Below, piece by piece: positions 9,891 through 19,871 of a DNA stretch of 64,000 bases. Every line of letters starts with the position of its first letter. Position 1 is the first letter of the stretch. The notes beneath the pieces are model-generated. The model saw only the letters and a list, made by a program, of their open reading frames with translations. It was not told the origin of the DNA and ran no database searches. A program made the position numbers and the translations under genes. The DNA comes from Nematopogon swammerdamellus (taxonomy: Eukaryota; Arthropoda; Insecta; Lepidoptera; Adelidae), in the NCBI GenBank assembly GCA_946902875.1, contig OX336344.1, positions 18,869,791 through 18,933,790 of the forward strand, read 5' to 3'.

Positions 9891-10707
9891 CAATTTTCAT
9901 AAAAATTATAGCAGAAAATAATAAAAGCAAATTGTATTATTCAAAACAAGAATACTTATTCTTACTGACAACGTAGCATTAAAGCGTTTACGAAGTATAA
10001 GAAATTACTTACTGTCCGCGCGTGAGATCCGAGGAATCGGGGGCTGGGGAAGCGGGCGGGTGTGCGCCCCTCGTAGGCAAGCGCGGGAAATGACAAAACG
10101 CGTTCTTTCGAAGTGTGAAGATTGGTAATTAGGTAACTAATTATAGAATGATTTCATTATTAATTAATATCGATGATGTAATATCGACTAAATCACTGCT
10201 CTAGGTCATTACGTCAACATTCCTTAAACTTCCTCGGAGCTCGCGCGCGGTCTGTATGTACGGCACTTTGTTTCGAAGTAATTTACATAAACATGTTTAC
10301 AGTTGCTTTACCCATATTAATATACCTACCTACAACAGGCAACTTTTTCTCTAAACAGTTTGTTATTTAATGTCTGATAAAAATGAGTACTTGGCGAAAT
10401 CGCTTTCAACTTGTATTTGTTGAGCGAGCGATGCGATCGAAGTGTTTTAAGAAACTTGTAGAGGTGATTATAACTTTTCTTTTGTCTACATATTCAAAGT
10501 TCTTTTTGACAACGGTTCTTCTAAGAATATTCCTTTCGTTAAGCACAATCATTGTATAAAGAGCATTCAATGTTGTGAAGCGCTGAACAAACGCAAAGGA
10601 AAATATTTATGCAAATTCTACTTCGCAATAAGCTTCGGACAATTAATATTATACGGTAGGCAGTAGTTACTGAGTAGCGACCGTTAAATAATTGAGTTCT
10701 CGTATTA
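9891..10707. other. Unassigned stretch
   Basis: No gene or clear repeat is visible. There is a GC-rich patch at 10015-10090 (GGGGGCTGGGGAAGCGGGCGG). The rest is AT-rich. Confidence 0.35.
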
Positions 10708-10907
10708 ATATTGTTGGTGTTTGGCTTATCATGGTTGGAATTCGCTGTCACTATGGCCGACGTTTTGGACTGGCGCGTGCAGTCCATCTTCAGGGCGAGA
10801 GGAAGATGGACTGGACTCGCCCTGAAGATGGACTGCACGAGCCAGTCCGAAACGTCGGCCATAGCGACCGCGAATTCCAACCATGGTAAGCCAAACAGCA
10901 ACAATAT
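10708..10907. mobile_element. 200-bp near-perfect palindrome (MITE)
   Basis: Bases 10708-10799 and 10816-10907 are near-perfect reverse complements, with outer end ATATTGTTG.TGTTTGGCTTA and inner end CATCTTCAGGGCGAG. The spacer is 16 bases. A handful of mismatches separate the arms. TA lies at both outer ends, so a Tc1/mariner-type origin is possible. The open frames on both strands across it are a consequence of the palindrome, not genes. Confidence 0.8.
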
Positions 10908-10944
10908 GAATATCTATGGTAGACTAAAAGTATTAAGTAAAAAG

Positions 10945-11210
10945 ACTAAGGGATAAGGACAAGATGCCGTGCTAAAGGGCGACAGGCTCGCCACCTCTCA
11001 CCTTGGCACGGTACTTCCACCGAGTCATGCAGCAGGTGGGTCTTCGTGCCATACTTGCTGCTTGATCGATTTAATCTTGTTTGAATACTTTGCGAAACGT
11101 GGTGGTCGGTGTTGTGCTGTAATTGACAAGAGTTCTTGCAGCACAACACCGATTACTCTGCTTACCCCGATTGTCGGGATTCAGCGTGTGTGATATGTAT
11201 GTATATGTAT
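10945..11210 (+). mobile_element. Repeat C, 5'-truncated copy
   Basis: It begins in GACTAAGGGATAAGGACAAG and runs through GGCACGGTACTTCCACCG, the GGTGTTGTGCTG/CAGCACAACACC hairpin and CCCCGATTGTCGGGATT to a (TATG) tail. The conserved head is missing. It starts 38 bases after the palindromic MITE. Confidence 0.75.
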
Positions 11211-12212
11211 GTACTAAAAGTATTCTCGTATTAATTTTAAAAATCTCAAAATTTGTCAAATCTTGAAAGTTATATAAGACTATCAAGATTCAATAGACCA
11301 TCTTAAAACTAGGATCTGGGACGAGATATGAGGTGTAAATACTAGTCGCATTTCTATCTGAAGATAGTCGAGTTCTTCCATTATTTTCCCGATAGTAATT
11401 TTCTTTCAGATAAGGAAAAATAATTATTCTTACGTTGGCAGATTAAGGGGGCATCAGGTCATATTGACACCCCGTCTCTGCTTGGATAAAAGTTAATATC
11501 TCTAATATTTAAGAGGGGAAAAGGATATTATTTCATTCATTTCCATAATATATAAAAGCGAGTTTTGAAGCCACATAGCAGCCAGTATCATAAATCGCCA
11601 AGACTGGCTCTAGAAGTAATTCCGGTTCGGCGTTAAGCGACAATAATCCCGCAACTAAATAGTACTACTGCTCAGATAAGGAGCATTCTTGCGGGCGATT
11701 AATAACCTCCTGGGACGAGGAGACCGCAAAATACACATATTTGTCTGCGGCAGACAGTTGGGTTTTAGGCCAAAATTGGAAATTTAACCCAGTTCGCGTC
11801 TTAGCTAAGTAATGTAGGTGCTTCAGCCAATGTATTCATTTAGAAAACAAACATAAATCATTACCTAATGTGATTTAAGATTAAAATTTAATTATGAAAT
11901 CAATTTGGTTGGGTCAAGTTAAGTAACTGGAGCGGTGGGTCTACCGTGAAACACTCGACATACTCACTCACCAAAAAACTTCTTTGATTTCAACCAACCA
12001 GAAGCGTTAGGTAACGCACTCGTCAAGGCTATTGGTTAAAATCGAGCCAGTTTTTGGTTGATTGAGCGTGGTTTCCGATCCCGGCAGACGGGCAATGTTT
12101 GCAGCATGAAACAAAGCAAAAGCTTCAAAAATGCGTTTTTATTTTAGCCCGCCTCACGTACGAGTAGATATGTGTAACATCATTTCTGATATCTGCAATT
12201 ATAACTTTTTGT
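11211..12212. other. Unassigned stretch
   Basis: No gene is recognised. There are only short frames without domain signals. The segment is AT-rich with scattered GC-rich patches. Confidence 0.35.
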
Positions 12213-12310
12213 TTATGGAAACTGATACGGTTGGCTACATAACCTTCAACATCCGTAACGCCGGTTCGGGGGTTTTTTTTCTGGACCATCTAGCAACTTA
12301 TCATCAACGC
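12213..12310 (-). mobile_element. SINE-A 3' fragment
   Basis: TTTATGGAAACTGATACGG and GGTTGGCTACATAACC followed by CAACATCCGTAACG is the complement of the SINE-A tail. Only the last 60 or so bases match. The rest of the SINE is missing. Confidence 0.65.
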
Positions 12311-12426
12311 GTCCGGTGCGGAGGGGAGTCAGACAGATGCCGTTGGGAGCCGTGCAGTGAATACACCCTAAACAGGCTTGCTGCCATCGGAGCAGGATAT
12401 TTCGACCTGTGTATGTATAGCAGTGT

Positions 12427-14436
12427 TTTTTTTTTATACTAAGCCCGACATGTCGCGCCGAGTCACCCATAAGGTGTCTAGCGACCCCCATGGACATTCG
12501 GACGCAGGCGGGGGCTGCGAATGCCATGCCGGCCTGACAGGTGCCCATTCACGCCTCTCTTGAATTACCCGAGACTATACTTGGGGGGAAATATGTGGGC
12601 AGGTAGAGCGTTCCAGAGTTTGCCGGTTTTGTGGAGAAAGGATCTGCAGAACCGATTTGTACGCATCCGCGGTAAGTCCACCGTATAGGGATGCAATCCA
12701 TGCCCAGTGCGTGTTGTACGGAGGTGGAAAGGGGACGCCGGAATCGCGTTAAACAGCTCCTCCGAGCACTCCCCGTGGAAGAAGCGATAGAACACGCTTA
12801 GGGCGCCGACATCCCTACGAAGTTGCAGCGGTTCTAGATCGCGGGACACGTCGCGGTCATCCACTAGTCGCACGGCTCGACGCTGGATCGAGTCCAAAGG
12901 CGCAAGCTGGTATTTGGCTGAGCCATCCCACAGGTGCGAGCAGTACTCCAAGCAGGACCTAATCTGCGATTTATACAGAAGCAGCCTTTGGCCCGGCGTG
13001 AAGTACCGTCGAACCTTATTGAGTACGCCTAGCTTTTTTGAGGCCAGCTTGGCTTTGCCCTCGATATGGCGCCGGTAATTTAGGTCGTGCGACAGTTCGA
13101 CTCCGAGGACCCCGAGGTGGGCGCTTAATTTAAGCGACGTGCCTTGGAAGGAAGGAGCTGGTGTGAACGCCGCTCTCTTCGCACTGAACGCGCAAACTTG
13201 TGTTTTTGAAGCGTTGAACTCGACCAAATTACTACGGCCCCATTTGGAAATAGACCGAAGCGTTTGTTCGAGTTCAGACACAAGTCTTCGCCTCTTTTCA
13301 TCCACAACTTCTCGTCTTGCTGAAGGTGAAGGGTGACTGGTATAGGATCCGTGTGCTGTACTGTCATCCGCATAACATTGTATGTTGCCGAGTGGCAGCA
13401 TGTCATTGATATGCAGAAGAAACAATGTGGGTGACAGCACAGATCCCTGCGGTACGCCGGTATTCACTGACATGGCGTCCGACGAGCAACCGTTCACTAG
13501 GACCTGACTGCTACGCCCATGTAGGAAGTCGGCGACCCAGTCGCAGAGGCCAGAAGGAAGTCCGTACGCCGGAAGCTTGCCCAGGAGCGATTTGTGCCAA
13601 ACCCTATCGAATGCCTTGGCAATATCGAGGCCAATTGCCAAGGATTCACCATGTCCTTCAAGCGATTCCCCCCAAAGGTGAGTGACGTACGCTAGGAGAT
13701 CACCAGCGGATCGGTTTGGCCGAAAGCCATATTGCCGATCGCTGATGAGGTTATTTGTCTCCAGGTACGCCATGAGCTGGGCGTTGATAATATGCTCCAT
13801 CACCTTGCAGAGTAGGGAGGTAATCGCTATAGGTCGGTAGTTCGAAGGGTTTGAGCGGTCGCCCTTTTTGGGGACCGCTTGAACAAATGCAGATTTCCAG
13901 GCTGCCGGCACACGGGAAGCAGAGTAAGAGAGGCGGAAAAGGCGCGTTAGCACTGGAGCCAGCTCGGGAGCACACCGTTTCAGCACCAATGCAGGAATCC
14001 TATCCGGCCCACTCGCCTTCCTGGTGTCTAGGGAGAGAAGCTCCGCCCGCACAGTTCGTTGTCGGAACTGTACTTCCGGCATAGAGTTCTCACACCTAGT
14101 TATGGATGGAGGGATGGCACCCCCATCGTCCAGGTTGGAGTTCCCCGCAAAGAGAGACACCAATAAATCGGCTTTCTCCTTTGCGGAGTGGGCAAGTGAG
14201 CCCCCAGGACACTGCAGTGGTGGAAGTGAGGAGCGGCAAAAATTCGATTCCACAGATTTGGCGAGAGACCAAAACTCACGGCTCCCAGTTGGGTGCTGGT
14301 TCAGCCTATCACCAACTCTGCCCATATATCCTCGAATTTGGCCCTGGCAATAGCCCTCTTGCAGGATCTGGAGAGGCGGTTGTATTCTTTCTTCAGTTCG
14401 GATACATTAGGATCACGTCTGGCACGAGCGCACGAC
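12427..14436 (-). mobile_element. Jockey/CR1-type LINE, 5'-truncated
   Basis: On the minus strand the insertion ends after GACACCTTATGGGTGACTCG and TTAGTAT with a poly(A) run (T run at 12427-12436). CAGTGT occurs at 12421-12426 and at 14437-14442, a possible 6-bp target duplication. The 5' part (endonuclease domain and ORF1) is missing. Tails of the same family occur at 23.9, 32.6, 34.9, 38.8, 52.6, 53.9 and 55.8 kb. Confidence 0.8.
12565..14325 (-). CDS. LINE reverse transcriptase (Jockey/CR1-type), partial
   Basis: This is the polymerase of a non-LTR retrotransposon, used for target-primed reverse transcription. Along the 586 codons are visible: SNYRPIAITSLLCKVME (about 160-176), the fingers motif; QYGFRPNRSAGDLL (198-211); motif A LDIAKAFDRVWH (233-244); motif B GVPQGSVLSP (290-299); motif C YADD (318-321); and a C-terminal part ending WNALPAHIFPPKYSLG. 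Both catalytic aspartate motifs are intact. Upstream coding (ELKKEYNRLSRSCKRAIARA, about 14340-14400) continues in another frame, so a frameshift near 14330 separates it from the main frame, and the apparent start codon is not the native one. Sister tails show the same C-terminal region, some extending past KYSLG in frame. Confidence 0.85.
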   Translation of the reverse strand: MGRVGDRLNQHPTGSREFWSLAKSVESNFCRSSLPPLQCPGGSLAHSAKEKADLLVSLFAGNSNLDDGGAIPPSITRCENSMPEVQFRQRTVRAELLSLDTRKASGPDRIPALVLKRCAPELAPVLTRLFRLSYSASRVPAAWKSAFVQAVPKKGDRSNPSNYRPIAITSLLCKVMEHIINAQLMAYLETNNLISDRQYGFRPNRSAGDLLAYVTHLWGESLEGHGESLAIGLDIAKAFDRVWHKSLLGKLPAYGLPSGLCDWVADFLHGRSSQVLVNGCSSDAMSVNTGVPQGSVLSPTLFLLHINDMLPLGNIQCYADDSTAHGSYTSHPSPSARREVVDEKRRRLVSELEQTLRSISKWGRSNLVEFNASKTQVCAFSAKRAAFTPAPSFQGTSLKLSAHLGVLGVELSHDLNYRRHIEGKAKLASKKLGVLNKVRRYFTPGQRLLLYKSQIRSCLEYCSHLWDGSAKYQLAPLDSIQRRAVRLVDDRDVSRDLEPLQLRRDVGALSVFYRFFHGECSEELFNAIPASPFHLRTTRTGHGLHPYTVDLPRMRTNRFCRSFLHKTGKLWNALPAHIFPPKYSLG

Positions 14437-14442
14437 CAGTGT

Positions 14443-15059
14443 CTTAGAAGTTACGCATTACGAATTACGCATCATCAATAGAATAATAATTGTACAGTGT
14501 TGGCACTGTCATGTCCATCGTCACGTGGTCGCAATCCAAATAACGTTCAGTCTATTTAATAATATTACAGTCAATTCGATCGAACTCTCGACCTCGCTCG
14601 AATGACTCCTTCAATCATTTGCCGATTTCAATAAACCTTTCACAGAAATTGCTCAAATCTGTTATTACAAAATATTGTATTAATATTAAAGTGAGATTGA
14701 GAGAAATTCAGAACGAGTTGAGTGAATTGCGAGCTGGTGATGCGTGGCTCTCGTGTACCCGGGCTCTGTAGCCTTTTAGGGATGCTGTTTATATATGTAT
14801 TTTTGAGAGATCGAATTGAATACGCTTCGGTGAGTAAAGACAGGTGCGCTTAGTGCGAAGTCTCTATTCTTGTGTTGGTTATGTTCTCAGATCGGTGAAG
14901 TTCGTTGCTTATGCGTGTAGATGCCGCTGAAGGCCGCGAGGCTTGGATAACATTTCATTTGTTTTGACAGTTTGACAGGGGCGTCTCGGCTCCACAACTA
15001 TTTGGCCTCGTAGGTACTTAAATGTTTTTCACAAAATTAATAACCTCTCGCATATATTT
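14443..15059. other. Unassigned stretch
   Basis: No gene or assignable repeat is visible. The stretch is AT-rich with short frames only. Confidence 0.35.
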
Positions 15060-15436
15060 GAGAAGTTGTTGCGATCGTTTCGGTTGCAATCGGCGTGTAA
15101 CCGCCGTTTTTCTGTGGAAAAAAATTACGTGCATACCGACACCTGCTGCTTCACCGTTCGGAACCGGTGTAAAACTGTAGGTCCCTTCCCTTGCCTCTTA
15201 CTAGGTAGGTGGTAGGCTCAAATTGTAGCCGACTGGGTTGGTACCAACGTACTGGATGTAAGATGGCCGCATAGCAGCCTCGGTTGTGTTCTCCTCTAGT
15301 CCAGTTTAGCCAGCAATCCAGGAAAGTCTCCGGTATGGCACCTACCTTCTCGGAGGTGTTATTGGCTGGTTGGAGCATGTGCTTTGGTCCCTCTGACTCA
15401 GCCACCCATACTACATAAAAAAAAAAAAAAAAATCA
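15060..15436 (+). mobile_element. SINE-B, near full-length copy
   Basis: This is the longest SINE-B in the window. The degraded head at 15070-15100 (TTTCGGTTGCAATCGGCGTG) aligns with the intact B-box region of the copy at 40.3 kb. It is followed by ACCTGCTGCTTCACCG, GTAAAACTGTAGGTCCC, GGTTGGTACCAACG, CAGTTTAGCC, ATGGCACCTACC, CAGCCACCCATACTACAT and a poly(A) of about 17. The 3' poly(A) marks LINE-driven retroposition. Confidence 0.75.
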
Positions 15437-15765
15437 AAGATTTTGGAAGGAGGGAAGATGTGTCATGACATGAATCATGAACGCTCACTTGTATCGGAGC
15501 CGCTGTCTCCAATTTCCGAACTTACACAATCACAATTCACACACACGAACACACGTACACATTCGCACCAGAGATTTTTGGTCAATCCAAAGCGTTGCAT
15601 CCATGTGCGCTAACGCACACACCGATCGTTAATATGGGGAAATCTGCCGATATTACCGTGTCGCGGACACGCCTTCTTCGCATAATATCTACTCTCCTTC
15701 CAAAATCTTAGGTGTGAATCCACTGAACTAGACTCTTAGCGCTGTGAAACCTTGCTAACTGTCGG
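15437..15765. other. Unassigned stretch
   Basis: No gene is visible. The run CACACACGAACACACGTACAC at 15539-15560 is low complexity. Confidence 0.35.
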
Positions 15766-15945
15766 TACAGGTCGGTTAACTAAAGCTGGCACGTACACAG
15801 TACTCACACCAATGCAATTGCCCGCGTGCGAGTGAGACGTCGCACTGCATACGCATCACGAAAACCCGATCTGTCTCACTCGCACGCGGGCAATTGCATT
15901 GGTGTGAGTACTGTGTACGTGCCAGCTTTAGTTAACCGACCTGTA
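15766..15945. mobile_element. Palindromic MITE, perfect 71-bp arms, TA-flanked
   Basis: Bases 15768-15838 are the exact reverse complement of 15873-15943, from CAGGTCGGTTAACTAAAGC at the tip to CGCGTGCGAGTGAGAC inside. The loop is 34 bases. TA flanks both tips (15766-15767 and 15944-15945), the Tc1/mariner target duplication. Perfect arms imply a recent insertion or ongoing conversion. It does not code. Confidence 0.9.
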
Positions 15946-16544
15946 AACAATACGTTCAACCGATCACATTAAAACTCCTCCCTCACTCGCGTATTTACGG
16001 AGACGATAGGTGAGTTACACACACACACAAGCACAAAGTTTACTTACACCACATAAGCAAAGACATATAAACCGCGGCGTCGCGTCGGTCGTGGACAGTC
16101 GACAGTAACACGCGACAAGATGCAAAGGCGGAATAAGCAACACCGTTTGTCACTGTCACTCTTGCACAAAACACACGTTTATTCTTTCTCGTTCACTCTC
16201 CACTCTAGTCTCTAACGTTCGACACTGAGGTGCGTTTCACAAGCTTTGAGACGCCTTGTGTGAAGCAAGCGGCTGTTTAAGACGAGACTGAAGTTAACTT
16301 TCTCCACATTGTTTCTCCTACAAAATCGTCTTTCGGCATTTATGTTTTTAACCCCATAAACCTTATTACATTTTTACATTTTTTATTTCTTGTCTTTAAG
16401 GACAGTCCAATCTACGTTCCTGTAATTTTTTTGTTTAGATAAAATATACCTACAACACCACAGCTAAAAATTTGTATTTTGACCGAAAAAAAAAAAAAAA
16501 ATTTTTTGATGTCATGAAATATATTAAGTCACGTCACGGGTCAC
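15946..16544. other. Unassigned stretch
   Basis: No gene is recognised. A (CA)-rich run lies at 16017-16029 and an A run at 16486-16500. The segment 16080-16260 is GC-richer and could hold an unrecognised promoter or repeat. Confidence 0.35.
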
Positions 16545-16740
16545 TTGCTGTTTGCGGGAAGTCCATCGCGGACGTTCCACTATGGTCGGACTCCAATTCA
16601 CCGGGCGCTGAACGCACTCAACCGAATGTTGGTCATGTTTCCGGATTTAGACGTCTTCAACTGCAATACTAAAGTATTTCAAAAATACGCGGTGAGATAC
16701 GTTGAGCTAACTTTGAAAGATATTCTGATTCTGCATTGTT
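16545..16740 (+). pseudogene. Possible LINE ORF2 C-terminal remnant
   Basis: The 65-codon frame reads SRTFHYGRTPIHRALNALNR and ends DVFNCNTKVFQK..., then a stop followed by an AATAAATAAATG-like tail at 16783. The wording resembles the tail of LINE polymerases (a variant of YGRTP..ALN). This is a weak family call made from memory of the pattern. It could instead be another repeat. Confidence 0.35.
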
Positions 16741-16744
16741 AAAT

Positions 16745-17204
16745 TTTGGGGCTTGCTCTGTACTAACAATGTAATATATAAATAAATAAATGTATATCGT
16801 AAATCAGTTAAACTGGAAAATTTGTCTGAAGACAAAGGCAGCTAGGGAGCGAGCGAAGCGGATCACTTATTCGTTATTTCCGATAAGCCCCGTGTGGGCG
16901 AAGGAAAGGAGGCGTGCTCAATCGCTTCTATCTCACATGATTTTGTGTCTTTCATCTAAAACTGTGCCTATGTACTTAGGAAGTTGCCTAAATAAACAAT
17001 TTATTAGGATCCAATACGTTTATTTATCCATGTTCTGTACACAACAATAGAACTCGGCAAACATCGACCCTTGATATTTCAAGAGGCTTGAACTTCAACC
17101 AGCACGCTCCGTTTTCATCGAAGCTTCTCGTGTCCGTAAAGTACCAAGCTAGGGTGCACAGTCTGGGAGCAAAATTACGTTGTTAGTAAACAAAATGTAT
17201 TATT
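16745..17204. other. Unassigned stretch
   Basis: No gene is recognised. The 86-codon frame at 16790-17050 has no domain signal. Confidence 0.35.
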
Positions 17205-17700
17205 ATTATTTTTTCTTTTATGGAAACAGACACGGTTGGCTACATCACCTACAACATACGTGATGTCAGCCCATAACACCGGGTGAACTTGGTGCCACGT
17301 CAGTGCTTCCCTTCGGTTGTGCCGGCTACACTGAAGTGGACGGAAAACACAAACTATTTACATAGCCTTTTCGACCGACCTTTCATTCAGTGTGGTGGTA
17401 CCAACCCGGGCGGTACTGTGTGGGGTCGGTACTTAATAAGAATAGTCCCACTGCATCTCTCCCCGTGCATGTCGTAAAAGGCGACTAAGGGATAAGCGAC
17501 CTGCAGACACCCCGGTCGACTTGTGGCTTTCATGGAAGACAAAGGGTGGCTGGGATAGCTGTGGACTGCGGGGTTTCGCACGAAGGTCCCCAACCAAGCG
17601 GGATTAGTTTGAAGGCCTAGAGCCAACCACAAACCAAAACAACAACAACAACAACCAAACACGGGCGGTTTAAACCCTACCACCTAGTAATATAAGAAGG
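17205..17700 (-). mobile_element. SINE-A copy split by a nested insertion
   Basis: On the minus strand the tail (GGTTGGCTACATCACC as plus-strand complement) lies at 17213-17260 and the body continues to CCAACCCGGGCGGT at 17414. It resumes at 17662 with CGGGCGGTTTAAACCC and ends with ACCACCTAGTAA. The interruption is a 247-bp insert flanked by the duplicated word CGGGCGGT. The head is missing. Confidence 0.85.
17415..17661 (+). mobile_element. Repeat-C-headed element with (CAA)n tail
   Basis: It starts ACTGTGTGGGGTCGGTACTT and contains GCATGTCGTAAAAGGCGACT, the repeat C head. After about 75 bases it switches to an unrelated body (CCTGCAGACACCCCGG, GGTCCCCAACCAAGCGGG) and ends in a CAACAACAACAACAACC tail. 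The 8-bp target duplication CGGGCGGT (17407-17414 and 17662-17669) makes its boundaries firm. This shows that the repeat C head exists with at least two bodies and tails. Confidence 0.85.
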
Positions 17701-17703
17701 GAG

Positions 17704-17795
17704 TCATATCCTTTAGTCGCCTTTTACGACATACACGGGGAGAGATGCAGTGGGGCTATTGTTTTAAAGTGCCGGCCCCACACGGTACAAAATTA
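17704..17795 (-). mobile_element. Repeat C head fragment
   Basis: On the minus strand it reads CCGTGTGGGGCCGGCACTTT, then GCCCCACTGCATCTCTCC and CGTAAAAGGCGACTAAAGG. The body is missing. Confidence 0.7.
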
Positions 17796-18002
17796 TTCTC
17801 TCAGACTCTGTAACCTCGATAATCTCTACATCCTCTAAAAGAATGATACTGTCATTCTGGATAATGAGATACAGTATAAGGCGGTAAACATAACTGTGGA
17901 AGGTAAACCGCGCGTGAGTTTCCAAATTGGAACGTAGACCTTTCACACTCGAAGCCGCCGTTGTCGTCTTAACCACTACATAGTAACAAAAAATAAAATT
18001 CC

Positions 18003-18187
18003 TTCCAACCGATTCCAAAACCTTCCACCGAGTCAGGCAGCAGGTGGGTCTTCGTGCCTTACTTGCTGCTTGAGGATTATCTTGTCCTAATACTTTGCTA
18101 AACGTGGTGGTCGGTGTTGTGCTGTAATGCTTGCAGCACAACACTGATTACTCTGCTTACCCCGATTTTCGGGACACGGCGTGTGGT
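18003..18187 (+). mobile_element. Repeat C body fragment
   Basis: It contains CTTCCACCGAGTCAGGCAGC, GTGGGTCTTCGTGCC, the GGTGTTGTGCTG/CAGCACAACAC hairpin with a shortened loop, and CCCCGATTTTCGGGA. It is 5'-truncated, with no microsatellite tail. Confidence 0.7.
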
Positions 18188-18204
18188 AGTAACGGTTTTT
18201 AATG

Positions 18205-18395
18205 GAACATCAACTTCACTGTTTATATCAGTTCATCATGGCTTATTCCTGTCTGAATTAAGTATGTGTCATGTAAATCTCTTTGCTTTGGTTGAGCCAG
18301 CTACACTGAACTGCATGGAAAACGTGAGCTATTTTCACAGCCGTTTCAACCGTTCTTCATTCATTGCAGTGGCACCAATCTTTAAGGGTTATATA
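18205..18395 (-). mobile_element. SINE-A, diverged fragment
   Basis: CCAGCTACACTGAACTGCATGG, then CACAGCCGTTTCAACCG and CAGTGGCACCAATC are the complement of the SINE-A middle. It is clearly older than the other copies. Confidence 0.55.
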
Positions 18396-18432
18396 TAACC
18401 CTCACCTGTGTATGGTAGACAACAATGTAGGT

Positions 18433-18750
18433 ATTTTTATTGCTTCTAAACTGGGTGGCTGGGCCCGAGGTAGAAGCCTCAGGCGCAACCAATTTCACCC
18501 TCGAGGAGGTGACAGTCCGGTTTGGAGGGGGAATAATGTCGCTGGGGAAAGGCTATTAACCCTCGATTTGAAGATCTGTGGATTGTAGGAATGGGGAAAG
18601 ATATTCCCCGAAAGCCCGTTCCACACTTTTGCAGTGCAACATAAGAACGATTTAGAGAATCTTGCAGTTCGAAGAACTCTTCTGTCGACTACAAAGGGGT
18701 GTTCCGCGAGAGTATCGCGGATTTGGCGAAGGCGAACAGGAGGATTTAAC
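18433..18750 (+). repeat. Possible LINE 3' tail, relative at 28.55 kb
   Basis: AAAGCCCGTTCCACAC..TTGCAGTGCAACATAAGAACG at about 18612 resembles 28558-28600 (AGCCCGTATCCAACGC, TTTGCAATGCGAAACAAGAA). The flanking sequence GGTGACAGTCCGGTTTGG could be residual coding. The family is not named. Confidence 0.35.
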
Positions 18751-19056
18751 TTTTTAGTTATAATTTTTATTAGTTTATGCTATATTTTAATTTACTGTGT
18801 ACTTAAATATGTTCGCACTGTGTTAAAAGATGTTATTACAAATACATATAGAAATAGGCACAAGACATAATCAATTTCCCTTCCAAGTACTATCTGCGGG
18901 TCTTTTAATTTCATCTTTACAAGGTTTCTATCAACCCTTATCACACCGGTTTATAAAGCTCCCACACCACCAAGTAATCATGAATATGGGCAAAATTTTG
19001 CCATGAACGGTGTCATCATAAGATATCTTTTACAAATAAAAAAGATACCACTGAGC

Positions 19057-19190
19057 TTTGGTACCACCGCACTGAATGATGGTGGTTCGAATAGGCTGTG
19101 GAATAGTTTAGTGTTTCCATCCAGTTTAGTTTAGCCGGCACAACCAAAGGAGGAAGCACTGATATGGCACCTAGTTCACCAAGGTTTGAT
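19057..19190 (+). mobile_element. SINE-A middle fragment
   Basis: GGTACCACCGCACTGAATG, GGCTGTGGAATAGTTTAGTG, AGCCGGCACAACC and AGCACTGATATGGCACC match the SINE-A body. The head and tail are absent. Confidence 0.7.
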
Positions 19191-19639
19191 GGGCGGTGAA
19201 ATATGTTTAAAATAGCTTGAGTAGAATACCAGCTAAGATACAACCGCACACCAAAATACGTAACACAAAATATTGTGCACAGTCTTAAGTGTAGTGTAGA
19301 CGGCCTACACTGCTAGTGTACCTATTTATTTAATTAATAAACTATTTTTTATTTCTTTTTTTATTTTGAATTTTGCTCAAGCTGCACTCAACATACTCAC
19401 TCAGCGGTATGGTGTTCTGTCCACAACCCTGCGCGCAGCTAGCGTATATATTTTACGATGCGGTCATTGTCCTGCGCATAATCACACAGGCAAATGAGAT
19501 TTTTGCCGCGCTGCCCCCGCCCTAGCACGTTTGCCACCACCCAACGAAGTACGTCCGCTCTCTCTACGTTGGTGTACGCGCAAACGAAGCTATTGGCCTT
19601 AGCATTTGCTTCAGTCAAATTGTATCTACTATGTTCAAT
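19191..19639. other. Unassigned stretch
   Basis: I see no gene. Bases 19380-19610 are GC-richer than their surroundings, without recognisable content. Confidence 0.35.
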
Positions 19640-19715
19640 ACTATAAACAGTAGTGGAGCCAGTATGAAACCCTGTGGCACACCGTATTCTATTTCGAAAA
19701 ACTGCGACATGAGTA
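19640..19715 (-). pseudogene. Reverse transcriptase motif B fragment
   Basis: The minus-strand reading gives EYGVPQGFILAPLLFIVLNI, the classic motif B region (GVPQGSxLxPLLF) of Jockey- or R1-type LINE polymerases. I see only about 25 codons, with no motif A or C nearby. Confidence 0.65.
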
Positions 19716-19871
19716 TAGTATTTATGTATCCCTTCATATATGTTTGAGAACCCACTTAAATAATAAATGTTGGAACAACTTTATTTAGATAGACAGAAAT
19801 TCCTTATGGTAAACCAAAACATTAATAATGCTCGAGCCTGAAATATGCTCAACATTCAGATGGATTTTGTC

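Noticed and set aside
10692..10956. Overlapping open frames on both strands
   Set aside because: They lie in the 200-bp palindrome, which gives mirrored frames. No domain is visible.
12378..12563. Plus-strand frames opposite the Jockey-type LINE
   Set aside because: They are shadows of the minus-strand reverse transcriptase and its tail.
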